In this document: piece after piece, positions 1 to 10,400 of the stretch
How the letters are laid out: every line of letters begins with the position of its first letter
Numbering within the stretch: position 1 is the stretch's first letter
Assembly (NCBI GenBank): GCA_963971575.1
Contig: OZ020611.1
Location: forward strand, 62,405,381 to 62,469,380
DNA from: Liopterus haemorrhoidalis
Lineage: Eukaryota > Arthropoda > Insecta > Coleoptera > Dytiscidae
Direction of reading: 5' to 3'
Length of the DNA: 64,000 bases
Translations under genes and position numbers: made by a program
Notes under the pieces: model-generated
The model's database searches: none
What the model was told of the DNA's origin: nothing
The model's input: only the letters and a program-made list of their open reading frames with translations

Positions 1-454
1 TTACCAGTTTTGAACTGTCTGCGCAGACGCACATTTTGAATTATTATAAACAAATATGGATATTTCATTTCATTCTACAATAAAGACACTACAATAAAGA
101 ATATATTACACCTATATTAACATGTAAGTCGATACATTTTATCTCAATTATTGTAGCTCTATATTTTATTAAACACATTATTAAAATAAATAATTTAATT
201 ATAACAATAAATATAAACTTCTTATAACGTCGATAAAATACAGTATTCTTGTTTATGATAATATAAAATGTTGACAGCACAAATTCAAAGAGTATTTTTT
301 TTATAATAGAAATTATGTTGGCAATGCGGACGATGTTTAAGACGCAGATCTCTGTCTTAAACATCGCTTGTATTTAGACGAGGCCATACGGTTTCACATT
401 AGCGTTTAAAGACACATTCACTTTAACATCCGATCTTAAAGTTCTAGTGTAAAA
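1..454. other. AT-rich DNA, no gene seen
   Basis: No coding region or terminal-repeat structure is recognisable here apart from the perfect hairpin at 331-366. Reading frames are short and have the low-complexity composition expected of AT-rich DNA. Confidence 0.6.
331..366. repeat. Perfect 13-bp stem hairpin
   Basis: CGATGTTTAAGAC at 331-343 is matched exactly by its reverse complement at 354-366, with a 10-base loop. It has no coding context. It could be a small inverted repeat or the remnant of a MITE end. Confidence 0.75.
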
Positions 455-611
455 AAGGTATTTAAAGGGCTTTAAAAACAAATTTTATGTTAAAATATTT
501 TTTTTGAACATCAAAATAATTAATATTGCAAAAGTAAAATTTTCATCGTTAATCCACGTACTAAGGGGTTTCATTTGATACCCTACTCAGAACTTTAAAA
601 AGAAATAAATA

Positions 612-642
<31 letters not shown>

Positions 643-888
643 CGATGAGCACATATTTGTTTATATTTTTAGGGGGATATGTTTTTTAGATGTTTTAGTA
701 TTTTTCCTATGTGCGGGTCGAAGAGTTGTATAAGCATGCCAAATTTCAACTCTCTAGGTTTAGCCATTTGTCTACAATTTTTACCGAACAGACAGACAAA
801 CAGACAGACAGATAGGCAGACAGACAGACAGACAGACACACGACAAAATGACGGTATAAGGGTTTTTTTGCCATACCTACAAAATCCA
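455..888 (-). mobile_element. HINE-A element, 5' part
   Basis: On the minus strand this reads as the 5' part of HINE-A: a diverged GGTTTTGTAGGTAT motif near 888, a degenerate GTCT tract (about 791-838 on the plus strand as CAGA), then the conserved body with GGCATGCTTATACAACTCT. An AT dinucleotide run at 607-634 has grown inside the body. The 3' half with the tRNA-like block and hairpin is missing. Apparent proteins rich in Q-T-D-R across this tract come from the 4-base repeat and are not genes. Confidence 0.75.
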
Positions 889-1019
889 TTGGGCATGGGC
901 TTTTCACTGCGAAGAGTAAAATTTCAGGTCTACAACTCCCACGGTGACTGAAACCGGGTTGAGTGTAGTGATTTAAGATGTGATTTTTTCTATTTTTTAT
1001 TTTATTTTATCATTATTTA

Positions 1020-1150
1020 AATGAAGATGAGGTGATAAACGAATACAAATATCCATGCCCTGACCGAGACTCGAACCTGGGACCTTTACTAGGACCTTTA
1101 GAGAAACAGGGTCGCTACTTCTGCACCATCGAGTTCGGTATGGCAATAAA
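1020..1150 (-). mobile_element. tRNA-derived SINE-like unit
   Basis: On the minus strand a tRNA-like head ends in a good Pol III B box (GGTTCGAGTC), followed by CATGGATATTTGT and an AT-rich tail. The same post-tRNA stretch CATGGATATTTGT follows a second, different tRNA-like head at 10190-10400, which supports a SINE family. The A box is weak. It is not a functional tRNA gene: the cloverleaf arms do not pair well. Confidence 0.55.
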
Positions 1151-1159
1151 CAATATATA

Positions 1160-1703
1160 ATTAAAATAAACACCTGTCGGTAGATCTTACATTTCTTATA
1201 AACGAATTGGGCTGTGTCAGTCTCAAATAGCCAGCGTTGCTGTGCGCAAAAAAAAATACTAACTAACTAATTTGATACGTACATTCTATACCAAAAAAAA
1301 AAATAATAATAATAAAATACAGGAACATTATACCATTTAAATAAAACGAAAACAATTATTCACGATTAGATAGAAACTACCAATTTACCTTTTGTGTTTT
1401 AAAAATGATATATTACTTCAGAAAAAAAGGCAATTTTAAATAATTAGATATTTTTTATTTGCAAAAATATACAAAGAGTATTTGAAAAAACTATCTGAAA
1501 ATAAAAGTTCAAGTGAAAATGAAACGTGAATAGTAAGAGTTATGACGTTTTTAAATCGAAAGAGGCGTGTTCATAAATGAGATTAAGTGAAATTATTAAG
1601 TAATCTATAATTTCCTGCAGCACCTTTGAGATATTGACTCCAACTTGGACACTACTAGACTCAGGTTAGCCAACACTGATACTTTGCTCAGTGCAGAGCC
1701 GGA
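1160..1703. other. AT-rich spacer with a small dispersed repeat
   Basis: The stretch 1208-1280 (GGGCTGTGTCAG, then TTGCTGTGC and ACTAACTAACTAA) recurs on the opposite strand at about 3480-3545, so it is a dispersed repeat of unknown class. The rest shows nothing. The right end (CAGAGCCGGATTAA near 1694) resembles a hAT terminus into which the next element inserted. Confidence 0.5.
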
Positions 1704-1957
1704 TTAACCCATTTAAACCTGAAACATCTTTGAAAAAAAAAAATTGTTTTTTTGTAAAAAATAGTTAATTGTGTATAAATATGCATGAATATGATTATAA
1801 TTTTTTTTTACTGATCAGAATAGCCATAACATGCTGTACTTTTTAAAGGACGGTAGGACTATATACTTCTATAAGAATAATAACAACCTATTTATTTAAA
1901 TGCTTTATTAATTCCAAAATTATTTTATAAACTCTAATATAAACTAAACTATAAAAT

Positions 1958-2072
1958 CATTTGCTTGTATGATAGTCCAAAAAACAATTTTTAGGATGTA
2001 AACCTATATTAGGTACATTTTTTACAAACAAAATTAGCTTTTTTGCTGCAAACAGCGCAACGTCTTTGAGCA
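1958..2072 (-). pseudogene. piggyBac transposase C-terminal Cys-rich domain (fragment)
   Basis: Minus-strand translation gives QRRCAVCSKKANFVCKKC, then after a one-base frameshift NIGLHPKNCFLDYHTSK and a stop. The C-x2-C ... C-x2-C ... H ... C-F-x2-Y-H-T spacing is that of the C-terminal cysteine-rich domain of piggyBac transposases, which binds the element ends. The frameshift and the loss of the upstream DDD catalytic core show it is dead. Its position inside TTAA/CCC ends independently supports the family call. Confidence 0.8.
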
Positions 2073-2082
2073 AAATAAATGT

Positions 2083-2372
2083 ATGGTCAGGGACCTCAAA
2101 GAGTTGTGTTTGTTTTGTTTGACTCTAGATGGTCAGGGACCTCAAGGAGTTCAGAGGAACTCTGGATGGTCAGGTACCTCAAGGAGTTGTTGGACCTAAA
2201 ATGGTCGTGTTTGTCTTGTTGACTTTGGATGGTCAGGGACCTCAAGGAGTTCAGAGGAACTCTGGATGGTCAGGGACCTCAAGGAGATGTGTTTGTTTTG
2301 TTCGACGCTGAATGTTCAAGGACCTCAAGGAGTTCAGTGAAACTCTGGATGGTCAGGAACCTCAAGGAGACG
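2083..2372 (+). repeat. Tandem repeat around GGTCAGGGACCTCAAGGAG
   Basis: At least seven imperfect copies of a block reading GGTCAGGGACCTCAAGGAG are arrayed inside the piggyBac relic, alternating with TTCAGAGGAACTCTGGAT. In plus frames it reads as D-G-Q-G-P-Q-G-V-Q-R-N-S-G-W-S style repeats, open for about 60 codons in two frames, so the coding look may be incidental. It lies upstream of the cysteine-rich domain on the opposite strand. Confidence 0.8.
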
Positions 2373-2907
2373 GACAAAACTAACATTATGTTTTCGTTTA
2401 CTCTGTTTTATTTTGCAGTTATTAAATTCTGAAGATGCCGCGAGGACGTGGCAGGAGCAGGACGGCAGTGTTACGATAATAAGTTGTTTTATTTTTCAGT
2501 TATTTTGAGTAAATAAAGTTAAATAACATAAATTTCACTAATGTATCAAAAACTTCTTAAATAAAATATGGTAGGACATAATCCTACCGTCCTTTTAAAA
2601 GGACGGTGGTTTTATTCATTGAATATCGTTTGCCGGTTTCAACAAAATTGAAGTTTTTGAGGATATGAGTATATAAAAATATACAGTCTAACATAAAATG
2701 TATTTTATAATTTTAAAATTTAAGAATAATAATAAAATAACTTTCCTAGAATTAGCCATTGTCAATGCTCATAAAACGTAAGCGATTGAAACGCCAATAA
2801 AATTTGATCATAACATATTACGCCATCTCAAATTATTTGTTTTTACCAATTAATTTAGCGCGATTTTTGAAAATCCTTTTAAAAGGACGGTAGGTTTAAA
2901 TGGGTTA

Positions 2908-3829
2908 AGCTTCAAGGGGGCCCGGGGCGGTTGATGTACGGGTGGCCCCCACATTTTTAATATAACACATGTCTCTATAATAGACTTTCAGCAAACTATG
3001 AATGAATTTCTATAGTTTTTTACCTATATAAAGGACGCAATGTAAAGCATACTTGAATAATAATTTATTTTTTCAACTGTGTCACAATTTAAATGCATTA
3101 TTTATACACAAAATTATCTTAATACATATCGACAGTTAAAGTAATTCTATTGCAAATGATATATAAAAGTAAATAAAAATATCTATCTATTGAAAAATAA
3201 AAAATATAAACAAGAATATAGTTAATATAAAGTAATTCAAATTAATATTCAAATAACTATCTTTTCAGTTCTCAGAGGAGGCCGGCTATTCCTATTTGAT
3301 AATAATGTTTTATCCACAAAATATAAATTAAACATTATTTGACAACTATTTTTCTAATTTTTGCATTCGCGAAATATTCAACAATTTCGTCAAAGTAAAT
3401 TTTCTGAATTATTCCACTTTCTGTACTTAAGAGTACTAAGTTACTGAGCCACAGTGGCGTAGTGTTGGTATATGGCGCCTGGGGATAAAGTTAGTTAGTT
3501 AAAATTTCTGAAGCACAGCAACAAAGTCTATTTGCGCCTAACGCAGCCCATCTAAACGACTACACTACATATTAATAACAATAAATTAAACAATAAATAA
3601 ATAAAATTAAAAAAATACGCATACTTAATAAAAGAAATATTGCAGGGTGAGTCTGTTCTGATGGTAAGAGCCAAAGAGGCTGTAAAGGGGCCAAGATTAC
3701 CATCGAATATCACAATCTATAAATAGAACACATTAAAATAAGATGCAAGACTTCACAAATAAAACAGTAAGTTCGATTCTCTCAGGAAGAGTATCAACCT
3801 GTCTATGAGTACTCTGTCGTCACCTAAAG
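2908..3829. other. AT-rich spacer, hAT-like scraps only
   Basis: Starts with TTCAAGGGGGCCCGGGGCGG, typical of hAT-like termini, but no matching second end is visible. AT-rich DNA follows to about 3450. CAGTGGCGTAGTG near 3454 resembles another one-sided hAT terminus. About 3480-3545 is the second copy of the small repeat at 1208-1280. No gene seen. Confidence 0.45.
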
Positions 3830-4310
3830 TAAAGCCTGGAACAGAATGCACAGCGCGCTACGCCATCAGCGCGCCGTCATTTGCGACGGCGTTGCGTTGG
3901 CGCCGTTGAGAATTTTCGCCTGCACACAATGCAATAATTTTTAACGCCGTCAAAGTGTCGCGTGACAACCTATATCTGTGTTTATACGTGCGCTTTCTTT
4001 TATTAAAAGTATAATGGATGATGAAGACTTGTGTGTGATGTTATTTATGTTGTATGCAAGTTATTTATACATACAAACACTTTACTATTCAGTAAAAACT
4101 GAGGTTAGGTGTTCTGCGTCAACGTTCAACGGCGTCAAAAGTTGGAAGTTGACGAACATTCAGTATCAACGGCGTTCGAACGCCGCTAGGACGTTACACA
4201 TTCTGTGCACTTGCGTACGACAGCTTGGTTTTAACTTTCTTCTGACAGATAGCGCCGTCCGAACGCCGTCAACGCGCCGTAGAACTCGTTGCATTCTGTT
4301 CCCCACTTAA
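3830..4310. mobile_element. Harbinger-like MITE with TAA duplication
   Basis: The element (3833-4307, 475 bp) is flanked by TAA at 3830-3832 and 4308-4310. Its ends share GGAACAGAATGCA in inverted orientation, and GC-rich CGCCGTC/GACGGCG motifs recur in the interior. A 3-bp TWA duplication fits the PIF/Harbinger superfamily, but no transposase is present, so the class rests on the TSD and ends. A paralogous LINE fragment at 25495-25572 keeps the uninterrupted site (CTAAAGCAACTGACAG), confirming the insertion limits. Confidence 0.75.
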
Positions 4311-4512
4311 CTGACAGGTCATAGCACAGGCCTAATCTTTCCCTGACATCCTCGAACTGTACACACTCAGTTAAAATGTGTAACACAGACAAATCTGTGT
4401 TACACGTCTTACAGATAGGGGACTCTTCGCCTCGAAGGAGTGTCCATAGAGCCACTGACAGTGGTCTATATGGAGGCGTGTGATGGCGGTTTCCTCCCTG
4501 CGGTTAATCCTG
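4311..4512 (-). pseudogene. LINE ORF2 C-terminus (RNase H tail / Cys motif), fragment
   Basis: Minus-strand translation first gives NRREETAITRLHIDHCQ, then after a frameshift LLRGEESPICKTCNTDLSVL and HILTECVQFEDVRERLGL. This is the end of the polyprotein of Jockey/I/R1-type LINEs: the N-R-R-E-E-T ... T-R-L-R-I-G-H motif of the RNase H region and the C-x2-C ... H-I-L-x-E-C terminal motif. Only the last 70 or so residues remain, with one frameshift, and the Harbinger-like MITE interrupts it at 4310. A second copy of the same LINE lies at 25495-25572 and 26650-26790. Confidence 0.7.
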
Positions 4513-5416
4513 CAACTTGACGTTCTGTATGCTTCTCCACTCATGCTCCCACCTAGATAAAACCAGATGTTTCAGATGGATTTTTGGGTCATTAAAAAAT
4601 TCTAAAAAATTTCTCCGTTCCTTAATTTACATTTTAAGAGCTTTCTTTTCATATCACAAAAAAAAAATTGAAAATCAACTTTTTTTCAACAATAACAAAA
4701 AAAATCCTAAAAATGATAATACTTTTTGGAGGGCTATGTGCTATGTGCTTCTTCACTTATTAGACTCCTACAAAACCATGAAAGTAAAGAACTTCAAAGT
4801 AATTTTTTAACAATATAAAAATGAAGTACCCATAGCGTTTTTAGCAAACGGCATTATGAAACACAAAATATGAAAACCCAATGCCATGGCAGTAAAATTT
4901 TATGGCTTCGAAACTTATAACATCATAATTAAGAATATTGTTAAAAAATAACGACCTACAGTATCCAATATTTCATTACCCCGCCCTTTTCTCGGCTTTT
5001 ATGGCAAAATTTTAACATATCCTTTTACTTACAGTAAATTAGATTTTTTTTTATTACCAAAAACGCAAAATTTTTAATGGCTAAGTCATGGTTAATTTTG
5101 TTTTCTTAACCAAAAATAGTAAAATACAATTTTCCCAGAAAAGATTAAAATCTGTGGGAAGAGTATATATACATGAATACAACTACTGTTGGGTATGGTC
5201 AAATATGTTTTTAGAAATAGTCTACAGATTTAAGATATTCCTATATGGCTACAAAAATTCCCAGAAAAAATTGTTAAGTAACTTTGTATACAGAAAATTT
5301 TGAAAAATATTTTGTATTTTACTAACTGAGGCTATTCACATCTACATATAACGTGAATGTACGTATAAAGCTGCGTTCAGAGTTCTTTAAATTAGTAGAC
5401 TGTCCACTGTGATCCG
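4513..5416. other. AT-rich DNA, no gene seen
   Basis: Short AT-biased frames only; no family motifs, terminal repeats or RNA genes recognised. A CAATGCCATGGC stretch near 4880 has no visible partner. Confidence 0.5.
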
Positions 5417-5610
5417 CTGCGACACAATGGCGGCGCTAGCGGGGGTCCAATGGGGCCCGGGACCCCCCAAAAATTGTTCTGGTCCCAGTTGCCCCCCCAC
5501 AGAAATGTTGGAGAAAAATGTGTGCGCAAGTGAAAACCTCTTTTTTTTTGTCGTCACTTGTATTTTCACCTGTCCAGATTTTAAGAGCTAGCGCCGGTAC
5601 TGGTGTGACA
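5417..5610. mobile_element. hAT-type MITE
   Basis: Body 5425-5602 begins CAATGGCGGCGCTAGC and ends GCTAGCGCCGGTACTG, an inverted pair matching at most positions. Flanking 8-mers CTGCGACA and GTGTGACA agree at 6 of 8 bases, consistent with an aged 8-bp duplication. Poly-C/G blocks and an AAAACCTCTTTTTTTTT...GTCACTT module are inside. Confidence 0.6.
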
Positions 5611-5687
5611 TCTATGTGTCTTTAATCCAACTACGGCTCGTAAAATGCTTATTATCTATTATCGTTTTCCTAATTTTGCAATAAAAG

Positions 5688-5763
5688 GGATCCATCGAAA
5701 TCTTGAAATGTCAAAATCGGTATGATCACAATACCTCCCTTATATATGTTGGCGGTCGGTAAA
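5688..5763 (-). mobile_element. HINE-B 5' terminus fragment
   Basis: On the minus strand the first 70 or so bases of HINE-B (ACCGACCGCCAACATATATA ...) up to the GGATCC boundary. It lies head to head with the next copy, so the two 5' ends face each other across about 25 bases. Confidence 0.8.
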
Positions 5764-5788
5764 AACAGATATGACCTCCAATTTTATT

Positions 5789-6438
5789 ACCGACCTCCAA
5801 CATATAACATATATAAGAAAGGTATTGTGATAATACCGATTTTGAGTTTTCGAGATTTCGGTGGATCTCCACGAATTGAGGTCCCTACATAACGTTTTGA
5901 CTATTTTTAGCATGATGTCTGTCGGTCTGTCTGCCCGTCTGTCGATCTGTTTGTCTGTCTGTCTGTCCGTCTGTCCGTCAACCTGTCCGTCCGTCTGTCT
6001 GTGTATACGTGCAGAACAAATTCAGCTAAAAGAATTGTTATGAAACTTCATATTCAAGCTTTTGACATCAATGGCACGAGTTGATCAACTTTTGGTAAAA
6101 ATCGGTTGACTGGAAATGGGATTTTACTCGTGTCGATTTAAGAATTTTGCGAATATTTCATAACAGAAAAATATTTCGAAAAAAATTATTTGACAAAAGT
6201 TGCTATAAAAGCAATAACTAACAACTTTTATTTCAGATATTTTTTGATAAAACGACAAACTTTGAAAAATTTTTCAAATTTTTTTCTCATATTTTTTCAT
6301 ACTTATATGTAACGTTTCCATGGTCATGATAATAATAGCTCTGTTAGAAAATATTAGGCCAAGTGATTTCTACTCTGCTGCTGGAATGTATTTTATACAA
6401 GTACTTTGTGATGGCGGTCCTGTGGTAGCTACAGCTGA
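5789..6438 (+). mobile_element. HINE-B copy 1
   Basis: Near full-length HINE-B: 5' ACCGACCTCCAACATA, then the conserved CACGAATTGAGGTCCCTACA, an interrupted GTCT tract (about 5922-6003), a body with GATCAACTTTTGGTAAAAAT, the diverged inverted motif GATGGCGGTC, and the 3' hairpin CTGTGGTAGCTACAGCTGA. It encodes nothing. The same order of parts is found at 11593, 23374 and (inverted) 33976. Confidence 0.82.
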
Positions 6439-6635
6439 GTACTACATAATCAGAGCAAAAACTATGATTTTAAACACTATTACACAAAATTAAATAAGTC
6501 ATATTGAAATTTAAACTTTGATTGACCCTCTAGTTCAGCGGTTCCCAATCTGGGGTACAAGGAGGGTTGGGGGTACGCGAAAATAATATAGATAATGGTG
6601 AAAAACACTAGAGTTTTACTGAGTCTTACGTTAAA

Positions 6636-6945
6636 GTTGAAAAAGAAAAATTAATTCAATTGTCGACTGATTTTACTTTTGAATCTGATTTTAAAGAAAG
6701 AAATCTCATTGACTTCTGGGCAGAGGTGAAAGAAGAAAACCAAGAACTCAGTGCCTATAACATATTTATTACCTTTCACGAATATAGAGCTAGACGAACG
6801 AGCATTCTCGTCTTATGCGTACATTAAGAATAAAATCGCAATAAGCTTGACGCAGCTCCTGATTTCAGGTTATATCTATCTTCATTTGAACCTGATTTTA
6901 AAAAATTCGGAACCATGAAACAATCTCAAGAATCGCATTAAAATT
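6636..6945 (+). pseudogene. hAT transposase C-terminal relic (ZBED5/SCAND3-like)
   Basis: Plus-strand translation gives ERNLIDFWAEVKEENQELSA, then YNIFITFHEYRARRTSILVL, a stop, and after a frame change KLDAAPDFRLYLSSFEPDF and QSQESH. This follows the C-terminal hATC dimerisation region of hAT transposases related to ZBED5/SCAND3: F-W-x2-V-x2-E-Y-x2-L-S, a central L-F-x2-Y-x-C-E block (here degraded), then R-L-x-L-S-x2-P-D and S-H at the end. The usual Y-L-C-E-x-G-F-S-A motif is scrambled and the N-terminal zinc finger and catalytic domain are absent. It is a dead internal-deletion derivative. Confidence 0.7.
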
Positions 6946-7136
6946 ATTAAGAACCACGATGGAAGACTCTCATATCAAGATAAATGATTGCTATTTAAAA
7001 TTTGACGAATAATTAATCTATTTTCAACATAAGTTAAAGTGGGTAAAAATTATTTTAATGCTGTTTTTATTTGTTTTGATCTTCGCTTATATATAAAAAA
7101 AAAAAAAAATAGTAACAAAAGCATTTAAATGACATT

Positions 7137-7295
7137 GTCTAACACAGAGTTTCCCAAACTTTTAGAGCCGCGGAGCACTTTTCACGAGAAGAATTCGTCG
7201 CGGAGCACTATTATTGCTATATAAATAGCAACACTAGTAGATCGCGGAGCACCAAGTGCTCCCCGGATCACAATTTGGGAAACTCTGGTCTAACA
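7137..7295. mobile_element. Nested hAT MITE
   Basis: Body 7145-7287 (143 bp) runs from CAGAGTTTCCCAAACTTT to AATTTGGGAAACTCTG with an exact 8-bp duplication GTCTAACA on both sides. GCGGAGCAC recurs inside. It lies within the hAT at 6536-7413, so it arrived later. Confidence 0.93.
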
Positions 7296-7421
7296 TAACC
7301 TAACCTAAGAAAAAAATTTAAGGGATGGGTGCGGGTATTGAAAATAGGGGGTACTCATAAATTTGAAAGTCTAATTAAGGGGTATGTGAGAGAAAAAAGG
7401 TTGGGAACCGCTGCTCTAGTT

Positions 7422-7901
7422 GCTTAGTCCTAGAGCTGAATACTGTTTGGAATCAATGAAAAATCAGACCATTTTAGGCAGCAAAATATTTAAAAGTTTT
7501 TAAATTCTATCTGTTTGTTTAATAAAGTATATATTTTTAAAATAATGTAGAAAATTCCCTCTGTGTAAAAGATACGCGTACGTAAACAATAATTTTAAAC
7601 TTTGTCATTATTTTTACCTGTCAGTCTGTAAAGAATTATTGTACCTTTCTTTCTAATAAACCCTAAACCCTAAACTGGCGTCTGTTATCTTTGGCCAAAG
7701 TAGTCAGAAATCCGTTGCAGGTTGCACGGCGCCGTTACCCCACGCAAAGACGCACAATAACGACAATGCCTTAGACGTTGCACATGCTATTAGCGTCACT
7801 GGCGTATCAAGAAGGGATTATTTGAACAAACGATTGAATTAGTTTGAAAATTGAACTGGTTAGTACGGAAACTGAAAGAAAATATTACAGACAACATGAT
7901 A
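7422..7901. other. Spacer, no gene seen
   Basis: AT-rich to about 7670, then mixed-composition DNA (CGTTGCAGGTTGCACGGCGCC, then CGCAAAGACGCACAATAACG) with no recognisable protein, ends or RNA gene. Confidence 0.5.
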
Positions 7902-9203
7902 CATCCAACCAGGGACGTAGCCAGGGGGGGGGCATAGAGGGCATTTGCCCCCCCCCCCCCCAGGATAGTTAACCTTATATAAAATATAATTTAGGTTGTT
8001 AGAAGTTTTCTTCACCGGAGGTTTCTCTTTTAGAAAATTTTGTGGCTCTTTGAAAATTGGCTGGTTTTTATTTTAATAAAATCTATTTTTGAATTTTCAA
8101 CTTTCTGCCTGTACTATACAGGTTTTGTATTTTTCAGAATGTTTTACGGTGCAATTCACGCCCGGTAATTCCCCGAGCTACTAGAATACTTCTACTGCAT
8201 ATTCCTGTTTAGAAGAAGTTATTTGTTTCGAAAAAAAGTTATCTGTATTTGTGAATGATTTACTGTAAAAACATTTTTATATTTTATTAATTTTCAAAAA
8301 CATGTTAGTACTGCAATTTTTTTTTTTTTTTGCACAAACTATTGTTAACATGCAAGAAGCTTTTCGAGATAGATTTAAAGAGTTTAGAAAATATAAAGCT
8401 ACACTAGCTTTTTTAACAAAACCAATTGAAGTAGATATGTAGCAATCACATTTATCACCGTCAATTAGTGGATTTGAAATCCAAAGGTTTATGGAATTAC
8501 ATATTCTTAAAACTTAATTCTGAACTGGAAAATTTAGAAAGAAAAAAGTGAATTTTATCTTCCCAGCATAAGTGGACCGAAATTCGCAATCTTCAAAATG
8601 TAGATAAAGTTCTTTTCGAAGCTTGGAACCGTCTTCCAGAATCGTTCAATCTTTTAAAAAATTATGCTTTTGGGCTACTGACAATTTTCGGATCCACATA
8701 TTACTGTAAGCAAATCTTTTCACATATGAAATTAATAAAGAGTCAGTTAAGAAGTAATCTTACTGACCTGAAACTAAAGTGCTGCCTTAAGTTAAAGATT
8801 CACCAAATATTGAAGTCTTATAGGACACTATACAGGAGCATTCGTCTCATTAAAAAAATTATTATATTGTAATATACTGGCAACTACAATAGGTATCACA
8901 AACTAAATGCATAAGTAAATATTAATTTATTGTAATACTTGATTATTTTAAAACAAATAAACAATTTTTATGTTTTTTTCTTAAATATAGCATATATTGT
9001 TTAGCGGCTCTTCCATGTTATTGTGTTTTTTTTTTTCAAAATAGATTTGGCTTTTTGTCACTGAAAGGTTGCCGACCCCTGACCTAGAACGCTGTTATTT
9101 TCTACCCAAGCCATGTAATTAAGGTCGTACCGACCAATTTAGAATATTTTGTTATTTTTGCCCCCCGCCAAGCTGAAATCCTGGCTACGTCCCTGCATCC
9201 AAC
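7902..9203 (+). mobile_element. Composite hAT (outer element holding a second hAT), copy 1
   Basis: Outer body 7910-9195 runs from CAGGGACGTAGCCAGG to CCTGGCTACGTCCCTG (perfect inverted repeats of 16 bases) with exact duplication CATCCAAC at 7902-7909 and 9196-9203. Inside, from about 8030 to 9079, is a second hAT ending GTTGCCGACCCCTG; its left end, CAGGGGTCGGCAACC in copy 2 (58413), has been deleted here. The same outer-inner junction (ACCTAGAACGCTG) is present in copy 2, so the composite was copied as a unit or duplicated. Confidence 0.9.
8342..8840 (+). pseudogene. hAT transposase relic (GTF2IRD2-like), copy 1
   Basis: Encodes MQEAFRDRFKEFRKYKATL, then AFLTKPIEVDM and a stop; further on, in another frame, LLTIFGSTYYCKQIFSHMKL, then IKSQLRSNLTDLKL. 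These are two landmarks of GTF2IRD2/EPM2AIP1-type hAT transposases: the R-F-x2-F ... N-P-F-x-V-D segment and the F-G-S-T-Y-x-C-E-x-x-F-S-x-M-K-x-I-K-S hATC motif. The gene has stops and frameshifts and lacks the N-terminal part. It is nearly the same sequence as the relic at 58476-59180. Confidence 0.75.
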
Positions 9204-10185
9204 AGGGAATTACAAATAAATATGAGCAAGATAAATAATTTGTGAGAAAATACAAAAGATTTAAAAATAGAGGAAGTTAAACCAAAGAAATTAATGTCTA
9301 TTAGGAACCCGGGTACCCGCTATCGATCGTTTGGTGACGAGTTTCACAAATTTTGCTTTTAAAGTGACCCTACAAACAAAAATCAAACTGTGTCAATTCA
9401 CGAGAGCGATTGCAAATTTTTCGGTATCGTTAAAAGCTAGTAAAAATTTTCTTTCGATTGATATTATTACGTAGCTTGTAAATTAATATGGGGAGCATCG
9501 ATCGCAAAAAATGTAGATTTTAATGTTATTCTCCTACGTTCCGGGGTAAAAGATGTTACCCGGTTTACTATTTTTTACACCAAAATACAAAATAAAAATA
9601 ATAGTCTTATAACAAAAATTATAAATTAGAATAGGTACAATAGGTACTTATAATCAGACACGTAACTAGGCAGGGGACAACCCTGGAACCCAGATTTAAG
9701 AGGGCAGTAAAATTGTATGCAAAAAAATATATAATAATATTTTCAAAAAACTTAGTTTGTAGTGATTTGAAAGTTGTTTTTTTTCAGATTTTTTTCAGAA
9801 AACAGATCACAAAAATAATATTTTCCTAAAATAGTAATGTAATAAAATATATATGCACTTATATAATAGCCCAGCAATATTTAAGATGAAAAGTTAAATA
9901 CGAAAAATCCAGCGATTTAAAACTTTAATCTTAATGAACATATACATAAATGAAAGAATAATGTTAAAGTTGGGTTGTTCCAGTCCGAGAGTTGAAATGT
10001 TAATGAAAGTGGCCCAATGAAGTTACATAATAACCTTTGATTTATATTATCGGTTTAGACAAAATTGACAATAAAATTGTGTGATCGATGGAAACATTTT
10101 TACTCAATTGCAGTGGCGGTGCAGTGGCGGTGCACTCAAAATATTATGGTTTTGAGCTTTTAAAAGATGAAACTTTGCTTCCATC
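9204..10185. other. AT-rich spacer with one-sided hAT-like end
   Basis: ACGTAACTAGGCAGGGGACA near 9660 resembles the hAT MITE terminus at 56283 (GTAACTAGGCAGG), but the partner end is not clear. The remainder is AT-rich without recognised genes; GCAGTGGCGGTGCAGTGGCG at 10111 is a short direct duplication. Confidence 0.4.
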
Positions 10186-10189
10186 TGTC

Positions 10190-10400
10190 ACAAATCGGCA
10201 CTTAATTTTATGCCGGTCACGGAGCGTAGTGCTTATTGCAGCGAAGCAATGTCTTCTAGGCCATGGGGGCTCGGGTTCAAATCCCGGATATGACATGGAT
10301 ATTTGTGTTGTCTAAAAAATTGTACAATAAAATTTACAAATATAAAATGCTCTACTGATAATGACATGAGTAGCTAAGTCCAAAAAAAAATAAAAAAAAT
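10190..10400 (+). mobile_element. tRNA-derived SINE-like unit
   Basis: A tRNA-like head (about 10197-10287) ends with a B box (GGTTCAAATCC) and is followed by ATGACATGGATATTTGTG, the same body as the SINE-like unit at 1020-1150, then an A-rich tail at about 10380-10401. The two heads differ. It is not a tRNA gene: no acceptor stem pairing was found. Confidence 0.55.

Larger units (their letters stand above)
1704..2907 (-). mobile_element. piggyBac-like element, defective
   Basis: The element at 1708-2903 is flanked by TTAA on both sides (1704-1707 and 2904-2907), begins CCCATTTAAACCT and ends with the exact reverse complement AGGTTTAAATGGG. A TTAA duplication with CCC/GGG ends is diagnostic for piggyBac. 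Subterminal copies of AAAGGACGGTAGG lie near 1846, 2575-2610 and 2878. The only transposase trace is the C-terminal cysteine-rich domain at 1958-2072; most of the catalytic gene is gone. The flanks join into CAGAGCCGGATTAAGCTTC, suggesting it landed in a hAT-like terminus. Confidence 0.88.
6528..7421 (+). mobile_element. hAT element with 8-bp duplication
   Basis: Body 6536-7413 runs from CAGCGGTTCCCAATC to its inverted partner GTTGGGAACCGCTG, with an exact 8-bp duplication CTCTAGTT on each side (6528-6535 and 7414-7421). Exact 8-bp duplications plus CAG...CTG ends identify hAT. It holds a transposase relic (6636-6945) and a second, younger hAT MITE (7145-7287). Confidence 0.93.
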
